From Struthio camelus (Eukaryota; Chordata; Aves; Struthioniformes; Struthionidae), in the NCBI RefSeq assembly GCF_040807025.1, contig NC_090952.1, forward strand, positions 27,091,068 through 27,155,067: a DNA stretch of 64,000 bases, read 5' to 3'. A program made the position numbers and the translations under genes. Shown here piece by piece: positions 37,301 through 45,600 of the stretch. How positions within the stretch are numbered: position 1 is the stretch's first letter; every line of letters begins with the position of its first letter. Under the pieces are notes generated by a model. It saw only the letters and a program-made list of their open reading frames with translations, was not told where the DNA came from and ran no database searches.

Positions 37301-39560
37301 GCGGCCGCTCCGCGGCTTTCCCCGCGCTCTCGGCGGACTCACCCTGGCTCTCGGCGCCGAAAGCCGGGAAGTCGAGGGCGAGCGGGGGCCGCCAGGGCAG
37401 CGTCTCCAGGAGCCCGTCCAAAACGCCCCTGCGGAGCGAGAGCGCGGTTGACGGCGGCGGCGGCGGCTGCGCGGCGCGGCCGGGGCTGCGCGGAGCCGCC
37501 GCCGTTACCTGTTGCGCCCGGGGTCGCGGAAGCCCTTGGCGAAGGGGTTTCTGTCGATTTTCAGCTTGGTGATCTGCGGGGGGGGGGGAGCGAGAGGGAG
37601 GCGTCGGGGCGCGGGCGGGCGCGCTGCGCGGGGCGGCGCGGCGCTGCGCGGGGCGGCGCGGTGCGGTACCTGCTGGTTTTGGTAGGCGGTCACCGTGGTG
37701 AACTGGGTCTCGCCGAAGGAGAAGGTCTGCACGCCGGCGGCCGGCAGCGCCTGCAGCGGCGCCCCGTCGGGGCGGCCGTCCCGGGCGATAACGTGCACGC
37801 GCGGCTGGTACTTGTGCATCGACTGCAGGATGATCTGCGCGGCGGAGCGGAGCGCGGCGCCGTGAGCGCGGCCCCGACGGCCCGCGCCCCGCGCCCGCGC
37901 CCCGCTCCACACCTACATGCCCCTTGTCGTCCATCTCGTTGTTGGTGAGCTTGACGCGGTCGAAGCTGATGACCTGCCGCATCCACGTCTCCCCCGAGCA
38001 CGGGGAATCGGGGTGGATGTAGAGCCGCGGCGTGATGCACGAGTGGTCCGTGTTGCCCGCCACCATCCACTGCGAGCTGTGGTAGACGTACCTGCGCCGC
38101 GGGGGGCACAGGCGGCTGCAGGCGGCCCGACGGCGCCCGCTCCGGCTCGGCCCTGCCCGCCGCCGCGGCAGCACCCCCGGAGCCACGCGTGCCTGCAGAC
38201 CCCTGCCCAGCCACCTGCCTATGCGCTCGGCGTTTTAGAGGCGTGCATATACATATATATACGCACACATATCAGCTGCAGGTGTATATACATATGCACT
38301 CTGTATTATGCATTATATATCTTTGAGATGCAGGTACAGATGCATTCCGTATTATACATATATCTCAGGTGCACATATATACATATGCATACTGTGTACA
38401 CATTTCTCTCTCCGATGCAGAGCTATATCACACATGCATTCTATATTATACCTATCTATATCGCGGGTGCAGATTCATATACATGCATTCTGTATTTTAC
38501 ATCTATATGTACGTATCTCAGGTGCAGAGGGGGCTGATCAGGCTGCTGATTGCAAATACGGGTGTCGCACGCGGGGACCCCCGTGTCCGTGTGTCCGAGG
38601 CGCGGGGCGGCGGCAGCGGGGCCCGGCCTTTACCTGTATCTTTTGGAGTCCACCGGGACCACGTCGATGGCGATGTAGTACTGCTTCAGCGGCTCCAGCC
38701 CCTTCACCTTCACCCTCACGGAGGGGAACATCCGCCTGCAGGCACAGGGCGGCGGTTAGCGGGGAGGATGGTTTGGGGGGTGGGGGGCGTTCGTAGCCAA
38801 AGCTGCCGTTTTAAGAGTGGAAGGAGATTGGAAAAACTAAATGGGCACCAAAAAAAAAAAAAGTCCTCAAAACAGTAACAAAAAACAACAAACCTGCAAC
38901 GAAGGAGAACCAAAAAATAAAAATAAAGCGGGGAGAGGGGGACGAGAAGAAACGGGCGCAGGAGGCAGGGAGGAGGAGGATGATGACTCGCAGCGGGGAT
39001 GCTCAGCGCAGCGTCGGCCCCGCGGCTCGGGGGGCGGCCGGGCCGCGGCTCGGGGGGCCGGGGGGGAGGGGGGGGCTGCGGCGGCGGCAGCCCCCCGAGC
39101 CAGCGCACCGCGGCCTGCAGCGGCGCCGGGCGGCGACCCCCGACGGGGCCCCCGCCGCGGCCGGCGCTGCCCCGAGCCCGGCCCGCGGCGCCGCTACCTG
39201 CCGGCCTTGGTGATGATCATCTCGGTGCCGATGTCGTGAAACCTCCTCCAGAGCTCGGAGCCCTGCAGCTCCACCTGCACCTCGCCCCGCGCCTCCCGGC
39301 TCTCCGCCGCCGCCGCCTTGGGCCGCTTCTCTGCGGGGACACAGACGGGGCGGCTCGGGGGCTGCGGGCCGGGGCCGGGCGGCGGCTCCGCGCCCCCCCG
39401 CGGCCCCGCCGGGGCGCTACGAACCCGCGTCGGGCGCTTTGCGGCTCTGCCCGCGCCCGGCCCCGGGCTCCTCGTCGCGGGCATCCGGCAGCTTCCTCTT
39501 GGCCGATCTCCCCACCAGCGCCTCCACGGAGAAGGCGTGAGCCCGGGAGCTGAGCGCCAT
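33755..39560 (-). CDS. TBX22: TBX22, T-box transcription factor 22 (eight coding exons, complete)
   Basis: This gene encodes a nuclear sequence-specific DNA-binding repressor of the TBX15/18/22 group, known from mammals for roles in palate and tongue-frenulum development; human mutations cause X-linked cleft palate with ankyloglossia. I joined 39425-39560, 39198-39330, 38634-38735, 37917-38091, 37670-37834, 37509-37573, 37343-37428 and 33755-34365. The sum is 1473 nt, giving 490 residues plus TAA. The N-terminus starts [17 protein letters not shown], with an FSVEALV motif like the Groucho-binding eh1 element (residues 10-16) and a basic KRK at 21-23. The T-box spans about residues 66-260, from ELQGSELW through [12 protein letters not shown] and SGETWMRQ to NPFAKGFRD. 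The tail ends in [16 protein letters not shown]22 is favoured over TBX15 and TBX18 by the N-terminus and by the [15 protein letters not shown] and [13 protein letters not shown] segments. Human TBX22, as I recall it, is 520 residues; most of the shortfall is a serine/acidic linker before the T-box. Confidence 0.97.
34366..37342 (-). other. TBX22: TBX22 intron 7 (2977 bp)
   Basis: The intron has GT at 37342-37341 and AG at 34367-34366. The first 160 bp are CpG-island sequence, followed by an 81-base polypurine run on the sense strand. The rest is AT-rich with no recognised exon. A 206-residue plus-strand open frame at 34240-34860 overlaps exon 8 antisense and looks incidental. Around 35880-35945 a short A/T-rich unit containing TAGAAATA recurs. 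Confidence 0.9.
37077..37157 (+). repeat. 81 nt uninterrupted polypyrimidine tract (T-rich with C)
   Basis: The run on the plus strand contains only T and C, ending in 17 T and then GCAG. On the TBX22 sense strand it is a homopurine run beginning about 185 bp into intron 7. Such mirror-like homopurine-homopyrimidine tracts can adopt triplex (H-DNA) structure. The 3' end also mimics a strong splice acceptor on the strand opposite to TBX22. Confidence 0.85.
37343..37428 (-). CDS. TBX22: TBX22 coding exon 7 (post-T-box linker)
   Basis: The exon is 86 nt, between CTCCGCAG and GTGAGTC. It encodes [20 protein letters not shown] followed by FPAFGAESQ and one base of Gly. The motif [14 protein letters not shown] is characteristic of TBX22. 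The donor is the best consensus in the gene and opens the only long intron (intron 7, 2977 bp). Confidence 0.94.
37509..37573 (-). CDS. TBX22: TBX22 coding exon 6 (end of the T-box)
   Basis: This 65 nt exon lies between CCCGCAG and GTAACGG. It encodes [20 protein letters not shown] plus N and two bases of Arg, the C-terminal helix that enters the DNA minor groove in T-box proteins. Introns 5 (96 bp) and 6 (80 bp) on either side are close to the minimum size for vertebrate introns. Confidence 0.96.
37621..37660. repeat. Perfect 20 bp tandem duplication in TBX22 intron 5
   Basis: GCGCTGCGCGGGGCGGCGCG occurs twice back to back. It makes up 40 of the 96 bases of intron 5 and adjoins the donor region of exon 5. 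Confidence 0.9.
37670..37834 (-). CDS. TBX22: TBX22 coding exon 5 (T-box, variable loop and [11 protein letters not shown])
   Basis: The exon is 165 nt (55 codons), in phase 0 at both ends, between GCGCAG and GTACCGC. It encodes [16 protein letters not shown], then a GC-rich variable loop ([18 protein letters not shown]), then [21 protein letters not shown]. The loop is the least conserved part of the T-box in this group. Here it is rich in Ala, Pro and Gly, consistent with the very high local GC content. Confidence 0.95.
37917..38091 (-). CDS. TBX22: TBX22 coding exon 4 (T-box centre)
   Basis: The exon is preceded by GGCGCAG and followed by GTAGGTGTGG. It encodes [16 protein letters not shown] and [20 protein letters not shown], then EMDDKGH, ending in phase 0. 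These are hallmark T-box DNA-binding and dimer-interface segments. Compared with my memory of human TBX22, only scattered substitutions occur here, such as Ser in place of Leu after NTDH. That is the expected level of conservation. Confidence 0.96.
38238..38530. repeat. Degenerate 46-49 bp minisatellite in TBX22 intron 3
   Basis: About six diverged copies of a unit built around ATATACATATGCATTCTGTA, then ATTATACATATATC and CAGGTGCAGA. The anchor ATGCA(T/C) recurs at 38294, 38340, 38385, 38434 and 38483, giving spacings of 46, 45, 49 and 49 bp. The tract is AT-rich with alternating purine and pyrimidine stretches, in sharp contrast to the GC-rich exons on both sides. No long frame of meaning is present. 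Confidence 0.8.
38634..38735 (-). CDS. TBX22: TBX22 coding exon 3 (T-box, [13 protein letters not shown] segment)
   Basis: This 102 nt exon is flanked by TGCAG and GTAAAGG. It encodes [19 protein letters not shown] followed by [16 protein letters not shown], part of the conserved T-box core. The segment has no ATG in a useful place and is easily missed by ORF calling. Both neighbouring junctions split an arginine codon AG/G. Confidence 0.95.
39001..39080 (+). repeat. G-run cluster in TBX22 intron 2 (quadruplex-prone)
   Basis: The plus strand has several runs of five to eight G residues separated by short GC linkers, including GGGGGGG-A-GGGGGGGG near 39060-39075. Four or more such runs fit the usual G-quadruplex pattern. 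The transcribed pre-mRNA carries the C-rich complement, so any quadruplex would be in the DNA template strand. Confidence 0.6.
39198..39330 (-). CDS. TBX22: TBX22 coding exon 2 (start of the T-box)
   Basis: The acceptor reads CCCCGCAG at 39338-39331 and the donor GTAGCGG begins at 39197. The exon encodes [19 protein letters not shown] and then the T-box opening [19 protein letters not shown], ending in TKAGR. The exon is entered with two bases completing Glu46 and left with two bases of Arg90. Intron 1, between exons 1 and 2, is only 94 bp. Confidence 0.95.
39425..39560 (-). CDS. TBX22: TBX22 coding exon 1 (start codon, residues 1-45 plus one base)
   Basis: The ATG is at 39558-39560 on the minus strand, with G at +4 and a run of 16 G residues immediately before it. 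The exon encodes the conserved start [18 protein letters not shown] and a short charged linker ending in KAPDA. It ends in phase 1. Two GT dinucleotides lie close together at its end, 39424-39423 and 39420-39419. Only the first keeps the frame into exon 2 (GAG, Glu46, across the junction). An in-frame TAG at 39417-39419 rules out read-through. The upstream ATG in the same frame near 39788 was not chosen, because conservation begins at MALSS. Confidence 0.93.
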
Positions 39561-39576
39561 CCCCCCCCCCCCCCCC
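39561..39576 (-). repeat. G16 homopolymer immediately upstream of the TBX22 start codon
   Basis: Sixteen consecutive C residues on the plus strand (G on the sense strand) abut the ATG. In the mRNA the run would occupy positions -16 to -1 of the 5' leader. It is likely to vary in length and could stack into a G-quadruplex near the start site. It may also mark an assembly or sequencing uncertainty in homopolymer length, but because it lies outside the coding frame an error would not affect the protein. Confidence 0.85.
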
Positions 39577-40205
39577 GCCCTGCGCCGGCAGCGGCGAAGC
39601 CTCCCGCCGGGCTCAGGCGGCCCTCGGGGCTCCGGCCCGCCGCTCCATCGGCGCCCGGGCAGCCCCGCGGGGGGCCCGGCACCCCCCGGCACCCGCCGGC
39701 CCCGGCCGCGCCGCTCCCGTCGGGGGGCAGCGGCCGCGGCGAGAGCCGCTCGCTTCCGACCGAGCCGACAGACGGCTGCAGCCTCCACTGTTTGTTTTGG
39801 AAACTGGTGGGAGCATAAGAAACATTGAGTGACATTTCGTAGGGCTAAAAGGGGGGCGGAGGGGAGGGGAAAGCGAGCGGCGGAGGGGAAGAGCGGGGGA
39901 AGAGGAGCCGGCCCCGTCTAGGATCAATAAAAGAGTTACTGTTCTCCATTAAATTGTAAAACTCAAAGAAATTTGACATAATTGCACACTAGGGGCCACT
40001 TTTCCAACAAAAGTGCAAATAACGTTTAACCAGAACCAGCATCAAAAAAAAAAAAAAAAGGTGCATTTTGGCTTTCCCAGTACGGCTCAAGGCCCCGGTG
40101 CGGCTGGCCCGGCCGGGCTGTCCCACGGGGACTGCGCTCTGCCCGCAGCACGGCGAGCCGGGGTGCCCTGCCCGCCCCCTCCTCTCCCGTGTGGCAGCGC
40201 GGAAA

Positions 40206-40252
40206 CGGGGGGGGGGGTCAGATTTTAGCTCCCCGTCGGGTTTTTTTTTTTT
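40206..40252. repeat. Adjacent G11 and T12 homopolymers upstream of TBX22
   Basis: A run of about eleven G residues at 40206-40216 and a run of about twelve T residues at 40241-40252. They are simple low-complexity sequence in the upstream CpG island. A further A16 lies at about 40044-40059, and a T-run followed by A8 at about 40834-40857. Confidence 0.6.
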
Positions 40253-41079
40253 CCCCCTTTGTTTTACAAAGGCAGAGAATCTGCCTCCGCCCGGCCTGCT
40301 CTGGCGTGACCCCAGGGCTGTTTCCACGGCTCCGCTTCAAAGCGCGTCCCCGCAGCGGCAGCTGCAGCGAATTAGGGGCCAAAAGCCGAGTTTTCCACTC
40401 GGGCGGGTCCCGGGAGCCGCTGCGCGCCCGGCCGTCGGGGGCCGCGGCTCTCCGCGCTGCCGCAGACGCGGCCGTGCCCGGGCCCCCCCCGCCCGCCCCG
40501 CGCCAGCTGGGAGCCGGCCGGGCCGTCGGGGGCCGGGTGTCCCCCCCGGCGGTCCCGCCGCGGCCCCGCCGCTGCCGGAGCCGCGCAGGGAGGGAGGCGG
40601 CGGGGGCAGATGGCAGCGGGCGGCAGCGCGGCTCCAGCGGCCGCCGACGTGCGGCTGCCCGGGCCGGGGGTCTCCGCGCCCGCGGAGGGGCTGCGCCAGC
40701 GGGACCCTCGGCCCCGGGGTCCCACAGTCCCGCCTGGGCACTGCCCTGCCAGGAGCAGCTCGGTGAGTTGGGGGGGCGAAAGTGACTCGCAGCAGCTAGA
40801 AAAAGGAGGGAGGGAAAGGGGAAAATTTGTTTGTTTTTTTTTTTTTTTAAAAAAAAGGTAAATTCGCAAATGAGAAGGGAGCGCAGCGGCGGGGAGCCCC
40901 CGGCCCTCCCCACGGGGCTGGCTGCTGCCCGGCCCGTCGCAGAGGAGCGGGGTGTCTGCAGCGGAGCGGGGGCTGCCGGGTCACCCGCAGCCGAGGTGCT
41001 GGGGCGGCGGGGTGCGCGGCTCCCAGGTGGTAATACAGCTCCCCGGGAGCCAGGTCCAGCTTTGGGGGGCAGGTGCTAG

Positions 41080-42485
41080 CGAGAGGCAAAATGCCTAATT
41101 CCCTTCCTGAGTTTTAGCTAAGGACCATCCCCTCCTACCCCATAAGTTCATCCAAGCCTAGCAGCCACCCTGGGAGTGGGGCTGGGGCAGCTGCCCGGAA
41201 AGCAGAGCTTTGCTCCCTTTGCTGTGCCCTGGGGAGGGAAGGGGAGATGGGTCCTTCCGGCTGCAATGGTTCAAAACCAGACCGAGCCCTGTCCTGGTTT
41301 TCCTTGCACCGGGGCTTTGGGGAGCGTCAGGCTCCTGGGTGCTCCAGAGCTGCCCTCTGGCCTGTGAGGTGTTCATAAAACCTCTGCTAGGACAGAGCAA
41401 GATTATTGAAAAAAATGTGCAAGTGGCTAAAATTCAGAGGTCAGCTAAGAAAGCAGCGTGCGTAGGGTGGAGGCTGCAGGAACATCCTTGCTGCCCGCAG
41501 TTCGCGGCGTCTTTGGTGGCCAGGGAGGGAAGGGAATAGGATACACGGCTCATCTTCCTGTTACCTTTCCAAGCACTTCTGTAGTTTCGGAGGAAGCTTT
41601 GGTTTATTCAGGTGTGAAACCTTTCAGGATTTCTTGCAATATTCGTCAGGGTCTGTTCCCTGATGCATACATTTCTTCCAAGCCTTGGACTGGCAGCAGA
41701 ACGAAAACTGCTGGCTGCAGAGAGACAACCAAACAGGCCACTGCCTGACAAGGCTCCTCTCAAACGTTGTGTGCTTTAAACGCCACAGCATCGGGCTGTT
41801 GTCCTTGAATACCACTGCAAGGACACCCGTTACTCAGCTTCTGGGGAGCCTGCCATGTCGGACACGGGCCCGCATACAGATTTAGGAGCTAAAGGTTACC
41901 TTCCCCTTTGAAAAGGAATCTCTGCAAGATCCAGCTGAGCTCACATCGAAATCATTTTGGGAAACCAACAGCAAAGTTTGTAACGGCAGTTGGGACAGAC
42001 GCAAAGAAGCTGTACAAAGGAGCAGATGGAACGATATTCCTAGAAGTTTCTTCCCTAGGCTTTTCTACAGAAGTGTGTGCACCTGGCATTATATGCCGGC
42101 TGGAGATAGCAGCCCAGATGCTGGAATGAGTGCCGGAGTTTCCTACCATGGATTTCAAAGAGAGTAAGATGCTGATTAACTTTTGTTTTAGCTTTTACCG
42201 AGGCCAGTGGTACTTACCTTCCTTTGCCAGGTGTCTCTGGAGATGGGCTACGCTACGTTGTAGTCGGGATTATTTGTTTCTTCCTACAACGTAGACTCAG
42301 CCCTTCCTCTCATTTTACCCAACGGTGGCCTCGCAAAGCCCCAAACCCTTTTGACATGATTTTCCTTAGTATTAGGCATGCTCAGAGGTACCTGCCCGTG
42401 AGGAGACGGATATCGAAGCCATGTCCACATTTCAGGAGGGCTTTGCCAGGGTGACTTTAGTTCTGGTGCGGCCGGCACAGCCAGA
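41080..42485. other. Upstream flank of TBX22, no gene seen
   Basis: GC content falls gradually out of the CpG island. Open frames of about 60-110 codons overlap on both strands and carry no protein-like features. Confidence 0.5.
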
Positions 42486-42600
42486 AATTCATAGGCGTTG
42501 GGAGGGTGGAAGAGACCTTGAGATTATCTCCTTCTGCTCTAACCCTGAGGCAGGATCAGCCCTACCTGTGCAGACACTTACTTCTCCTTAAAAAGAGACA
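42486..42600 (-). mobile_element. CR1 LINE 3'-end fragment
   Basis: The plus strand reads GGGTGGAAGAGACCTTGAGA, then TTATCTCCTTCTGCTCTAACC, then GAGGCAGGATCAGCCCTACC and a tail with TTCTCCTTAAAAA. These four blocks occur in the same order as in the complement of an older CR1 subfamily 3' end. The copy is well diverged and truncated. Confidence 0.75.
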
Positions 42601-45600
42601 TGAAACAAATTTCATGAACGTGGTCATAATTACAACAACATAAGCTCATGATTTAAATGCAAGGTGAACTACAGGTCCTTCCCGCAGCATGGCCACGAGT
42701 GACTTTTTGTCCTTACCAATTCTGATAGAAGCCAGCTGAGGGCATTAAGTGTAAACTTTTATCTCTGCTGACATGACATATTATTAAAAAGTATTTCAAG
42801 TAATCTTTTATTTCCTTCGCATTGCAACACATTTCAAGAACTTGGACAAGGATCAACCAACCCTTTTTAATTTCCTACAATGAAAAATAAAACAAAAATA
42901 AAGCACAATTGAGATGATATAATCAGGAACATTTTGAGGGTTTAGGTCAAATTAATATGTCAGAGAAGTGTTTTCAGGGGACTTGGAAAACTTTAATCTG
43001 TCAAAGACTGACTCAGACCGTTCTTGAGCTTTGTAATCTTATTGTCTTTAACAAATTATTTGATGGTATGTAATATATTACCGTCATCAGAAAATCGAGC
43101 AAATAATCATTTGGCATAAAGTTCAGATTGACTAACTTAATTTTAAGGCAAATGTTATACAATACGCTCTGAAATGTTTGCTTAACTTGGAAATGATCTT
43201 TTAATACTGTCCATTAATCCATTAAAGCACACAGGTAAATTCCCAACACAGGCTTTTCTGAACACTTTATGGTCAGACTTTGAGAGATTTAATTTTGCTC
43301 AAGCTGCGCTTGGTTTTGCCAAGATTTACTTTGCATTTAACAAAACAAAACAAAACAAAAACCCCAAACCAAACAAAACGTGACTTGTGGCTTAGGGATA
43401 ACATTTGAAGTATACAGATCACCTGCACCCAATTATGCATCTAATACTTTTATCACTTATATCTCCATCTGATATGTCACAGATTTATACAAAACTGCAG
43501 TTAAAAATTTGATACTGAGACATTTTCTGCTCTAACAGGCAAACTGGGGAGATTGTTCGTTCCCAGCTTTGAGAATCGTTAGCAAGAAAATCTTTTTGTT
43601 AGCATTTTGGAAAAAGGGTTTCCCGTCCTGCGGATTTTCCACTGTACTTTTATATGATCCTAATATGAACGGTATTTTCAAGCAATAGCAGAGTTACACA
43701 GTAGAAACGCTCTAAATGGACGTAAGCTACCTAAATATTTTGACAACAAAAACCTTTGAAAATACAACTTTCAGCATTATATCCTTCAGACGGGTTAAAC
43801 ACAATAAACAGCCCTTTGAAAAGCACTGGCTTTGCTTGTTTCTAACTCGCACCTTTAGCAGTAAAAGGTGAGAACAGCCTTCCCCGGTGGCCAGGGGCTT
43901 TTCAGTGCCTCCTTTTTCCAGCGGCAGCTGGAGGCTCCCTTGGAGGCAGGGTCTAACCAGGGGAACGCAGCACTGCGCCTTCACGGGTCTTTGCAAAAGC
44001 CGCCGTTGCATTTGTTCTCTGAAGTGCAGCAGAGCATATCTGAGATAGAGAGTGAACCCTGACTCCTGTAGCGCAGCCTCCGCCGCTGCTTTGCCGCCGC
44101 ATCCTCGGCACCGAGCGCTCCGGTTGCGGCTGGGTGGGGATGCAGCTCTCGCCCCGCCGGGCTGACGTAAGGTGGGACGTGCTGCAAGCGATCTTTCCTG
44201 GTGCTGTAATTCCTTCTCCCTTGCGGAAAGGCAGCCCGAAGCAGCAGAGCATCCGAGCCCGCAGCTGGCGGCGGGGCCTTCGGGGCGGAGGGGTCCCGCG
44301 TGCTCGGGGTAGGGAGGTGCCTGAGGGTCTTGGCCGTGTAGGCTGCAGCAGAAAGTCTGCAAACACGTGTTTCCCTGAGCACGTTCCTGCTTTACTCCAC
44401 CCAAAATATGGGTTCAAGACATGTCTTTGTTGTTCTCAGCTTGCCGCCTCTCCGTAGCCCCCTCTGCACTGTCATCTCCTCCACCAACCATCCAGTAGGT
44501 CTGGCAGCAGCCCGGGTCCCAAGGCCCCTTCCACCCACTGGTGACACCAACCACCTCGTTACCTTTGCGTTTTCCCCTTCTTTCATAAACCATCTCTGTG
44601 AAAATGTGTTTTAGGATTGATTTCACCACATTTGCACGTTACTAAATCTTTCTTCTGGGACTCACTGGCCAGTGCACTTTTCTTCGGTTTCCTAACCGTA
44701 CCATTATTAGTAAACAAATAATCTATTTTATTTTCAGCTCCCTGCATATTTGCTTATCATGTTGTAAATTTAAATGAATGACCTTCCTCCAATCTATCAA
44801 GGATAAACCTTAAGGAGAAATGCAAGCTAAAATCTAGTATTCCAAGGAGCAAATCATGTCATTCTTTTGGAAGAAAAAAAAGGCTCATGCATGGTACGGT
44901 GCGCCACGAACAGCTGCCACTATCAACAAAGGAAGGGGTTGGAAAGTTTTTTTAGGAGTATTTCAAAGCTGTAACAAAAACAGCTTCTGGACACTTCGGA
45001 TAATACTGAACTGAATGTGACCATCAATCCAATAACCTTTCTGTAGGCTGCAATAACTCCTCTGCATTTTGTGTTCTGCGGAGAACATAAGGTACCGGAA
45101 TTTGAAAATATCAAACTTTTGTTTTTCCAAACGTGACTAACACTTCATTTGTATCATTAGCTAATTGCTTATTAACAAATTAACAAATATTTCTTTTTTT
45201 AAAAACAACCTTTTAAAAAGAAACTCCCAAAGACTAAGTAAATCTTGGCAGAAAACTCCCGTAGTAGCTTATAATAGTGCTTATGAGATTGTTTTCCCTT
45301 ACATTCTCAAATGTCAAGTCCCACAGCATAGCTTTAATTTCATTCTCATTCTTATTTTGCCCATAATGAACTTTTAAAAACCTCTGGTGTTATATTCAAG
45401 CAAAGTGCGACAGCGTGCAGTTTAACCGAGCACTTCGCAGACCCCAGACAGCAATCGGTGACGACCTCCGTCGCGGACAGCAGGCCGGGACCACGTGCTG
45501 ACACGCGGCGTCGGGAAGAGTTTTGCTGCTCATTTGGAGGAATCGGGGTATGGCACCCTCTTAGTCATGTTTTCGATCTTCTTTCCCCCTTGGGATATGA

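Larger units (their letters stand above)
37180..41080. promoter_or_regulatory. TBX22: CpG island covering TBX22 exons 1-7 and the upstream promoter region
   Basis: The region is very GC-rich, with CpG undiminished, from about 37.18 to 41.08 kb. A short AT-rich interruption at about 39.91-40.07 kb lies 350-500 bp upstream of the start codon. No convincing TATA box is placed to fix a transcription start. The minus strand reads CTCTTTTATTGATCC at about 39925, which is only loosely TATA-like. CpG islands of this size are usual for developmental transcription factors that are Polycomb targets; that link is inference. Non-coding upstream first exons are known for mammalian TBX22 but cannot be placed here. 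Confidence 0.75.

Noticed and set aside
37007..37948. A 313-codon plus frame antisense to TBX22
   Set aside because: It starts with a translated T-run (poly-Phe) followed by Arg/Ala/Gly-rich sequence from GC-rich DNA, and no family is recognisable. I kept the acceptor-like site as a finding but not the protein.
37218..38186. A 322-codon minus frame covering TBX22 exons 4 and 7 without splicing
   Set aside because: It contains true exon 4 and exon 7 text, but exons 5 and 6 are read in the wrong frame and introns are translated. It is a read-through shadow of the gene.
39194..39835. A 213-codon minus frame running from an upstream ATG through exon 1, intron 1 and exon 2 of TBX22
   Set aside because: It reads exon 1 in a different frame, so it loses the conserved [17 protein letters not shown]. 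It stays open because the DNA is GC-rich and stops are rare. The spliced model restores the conserved protein at both ends.
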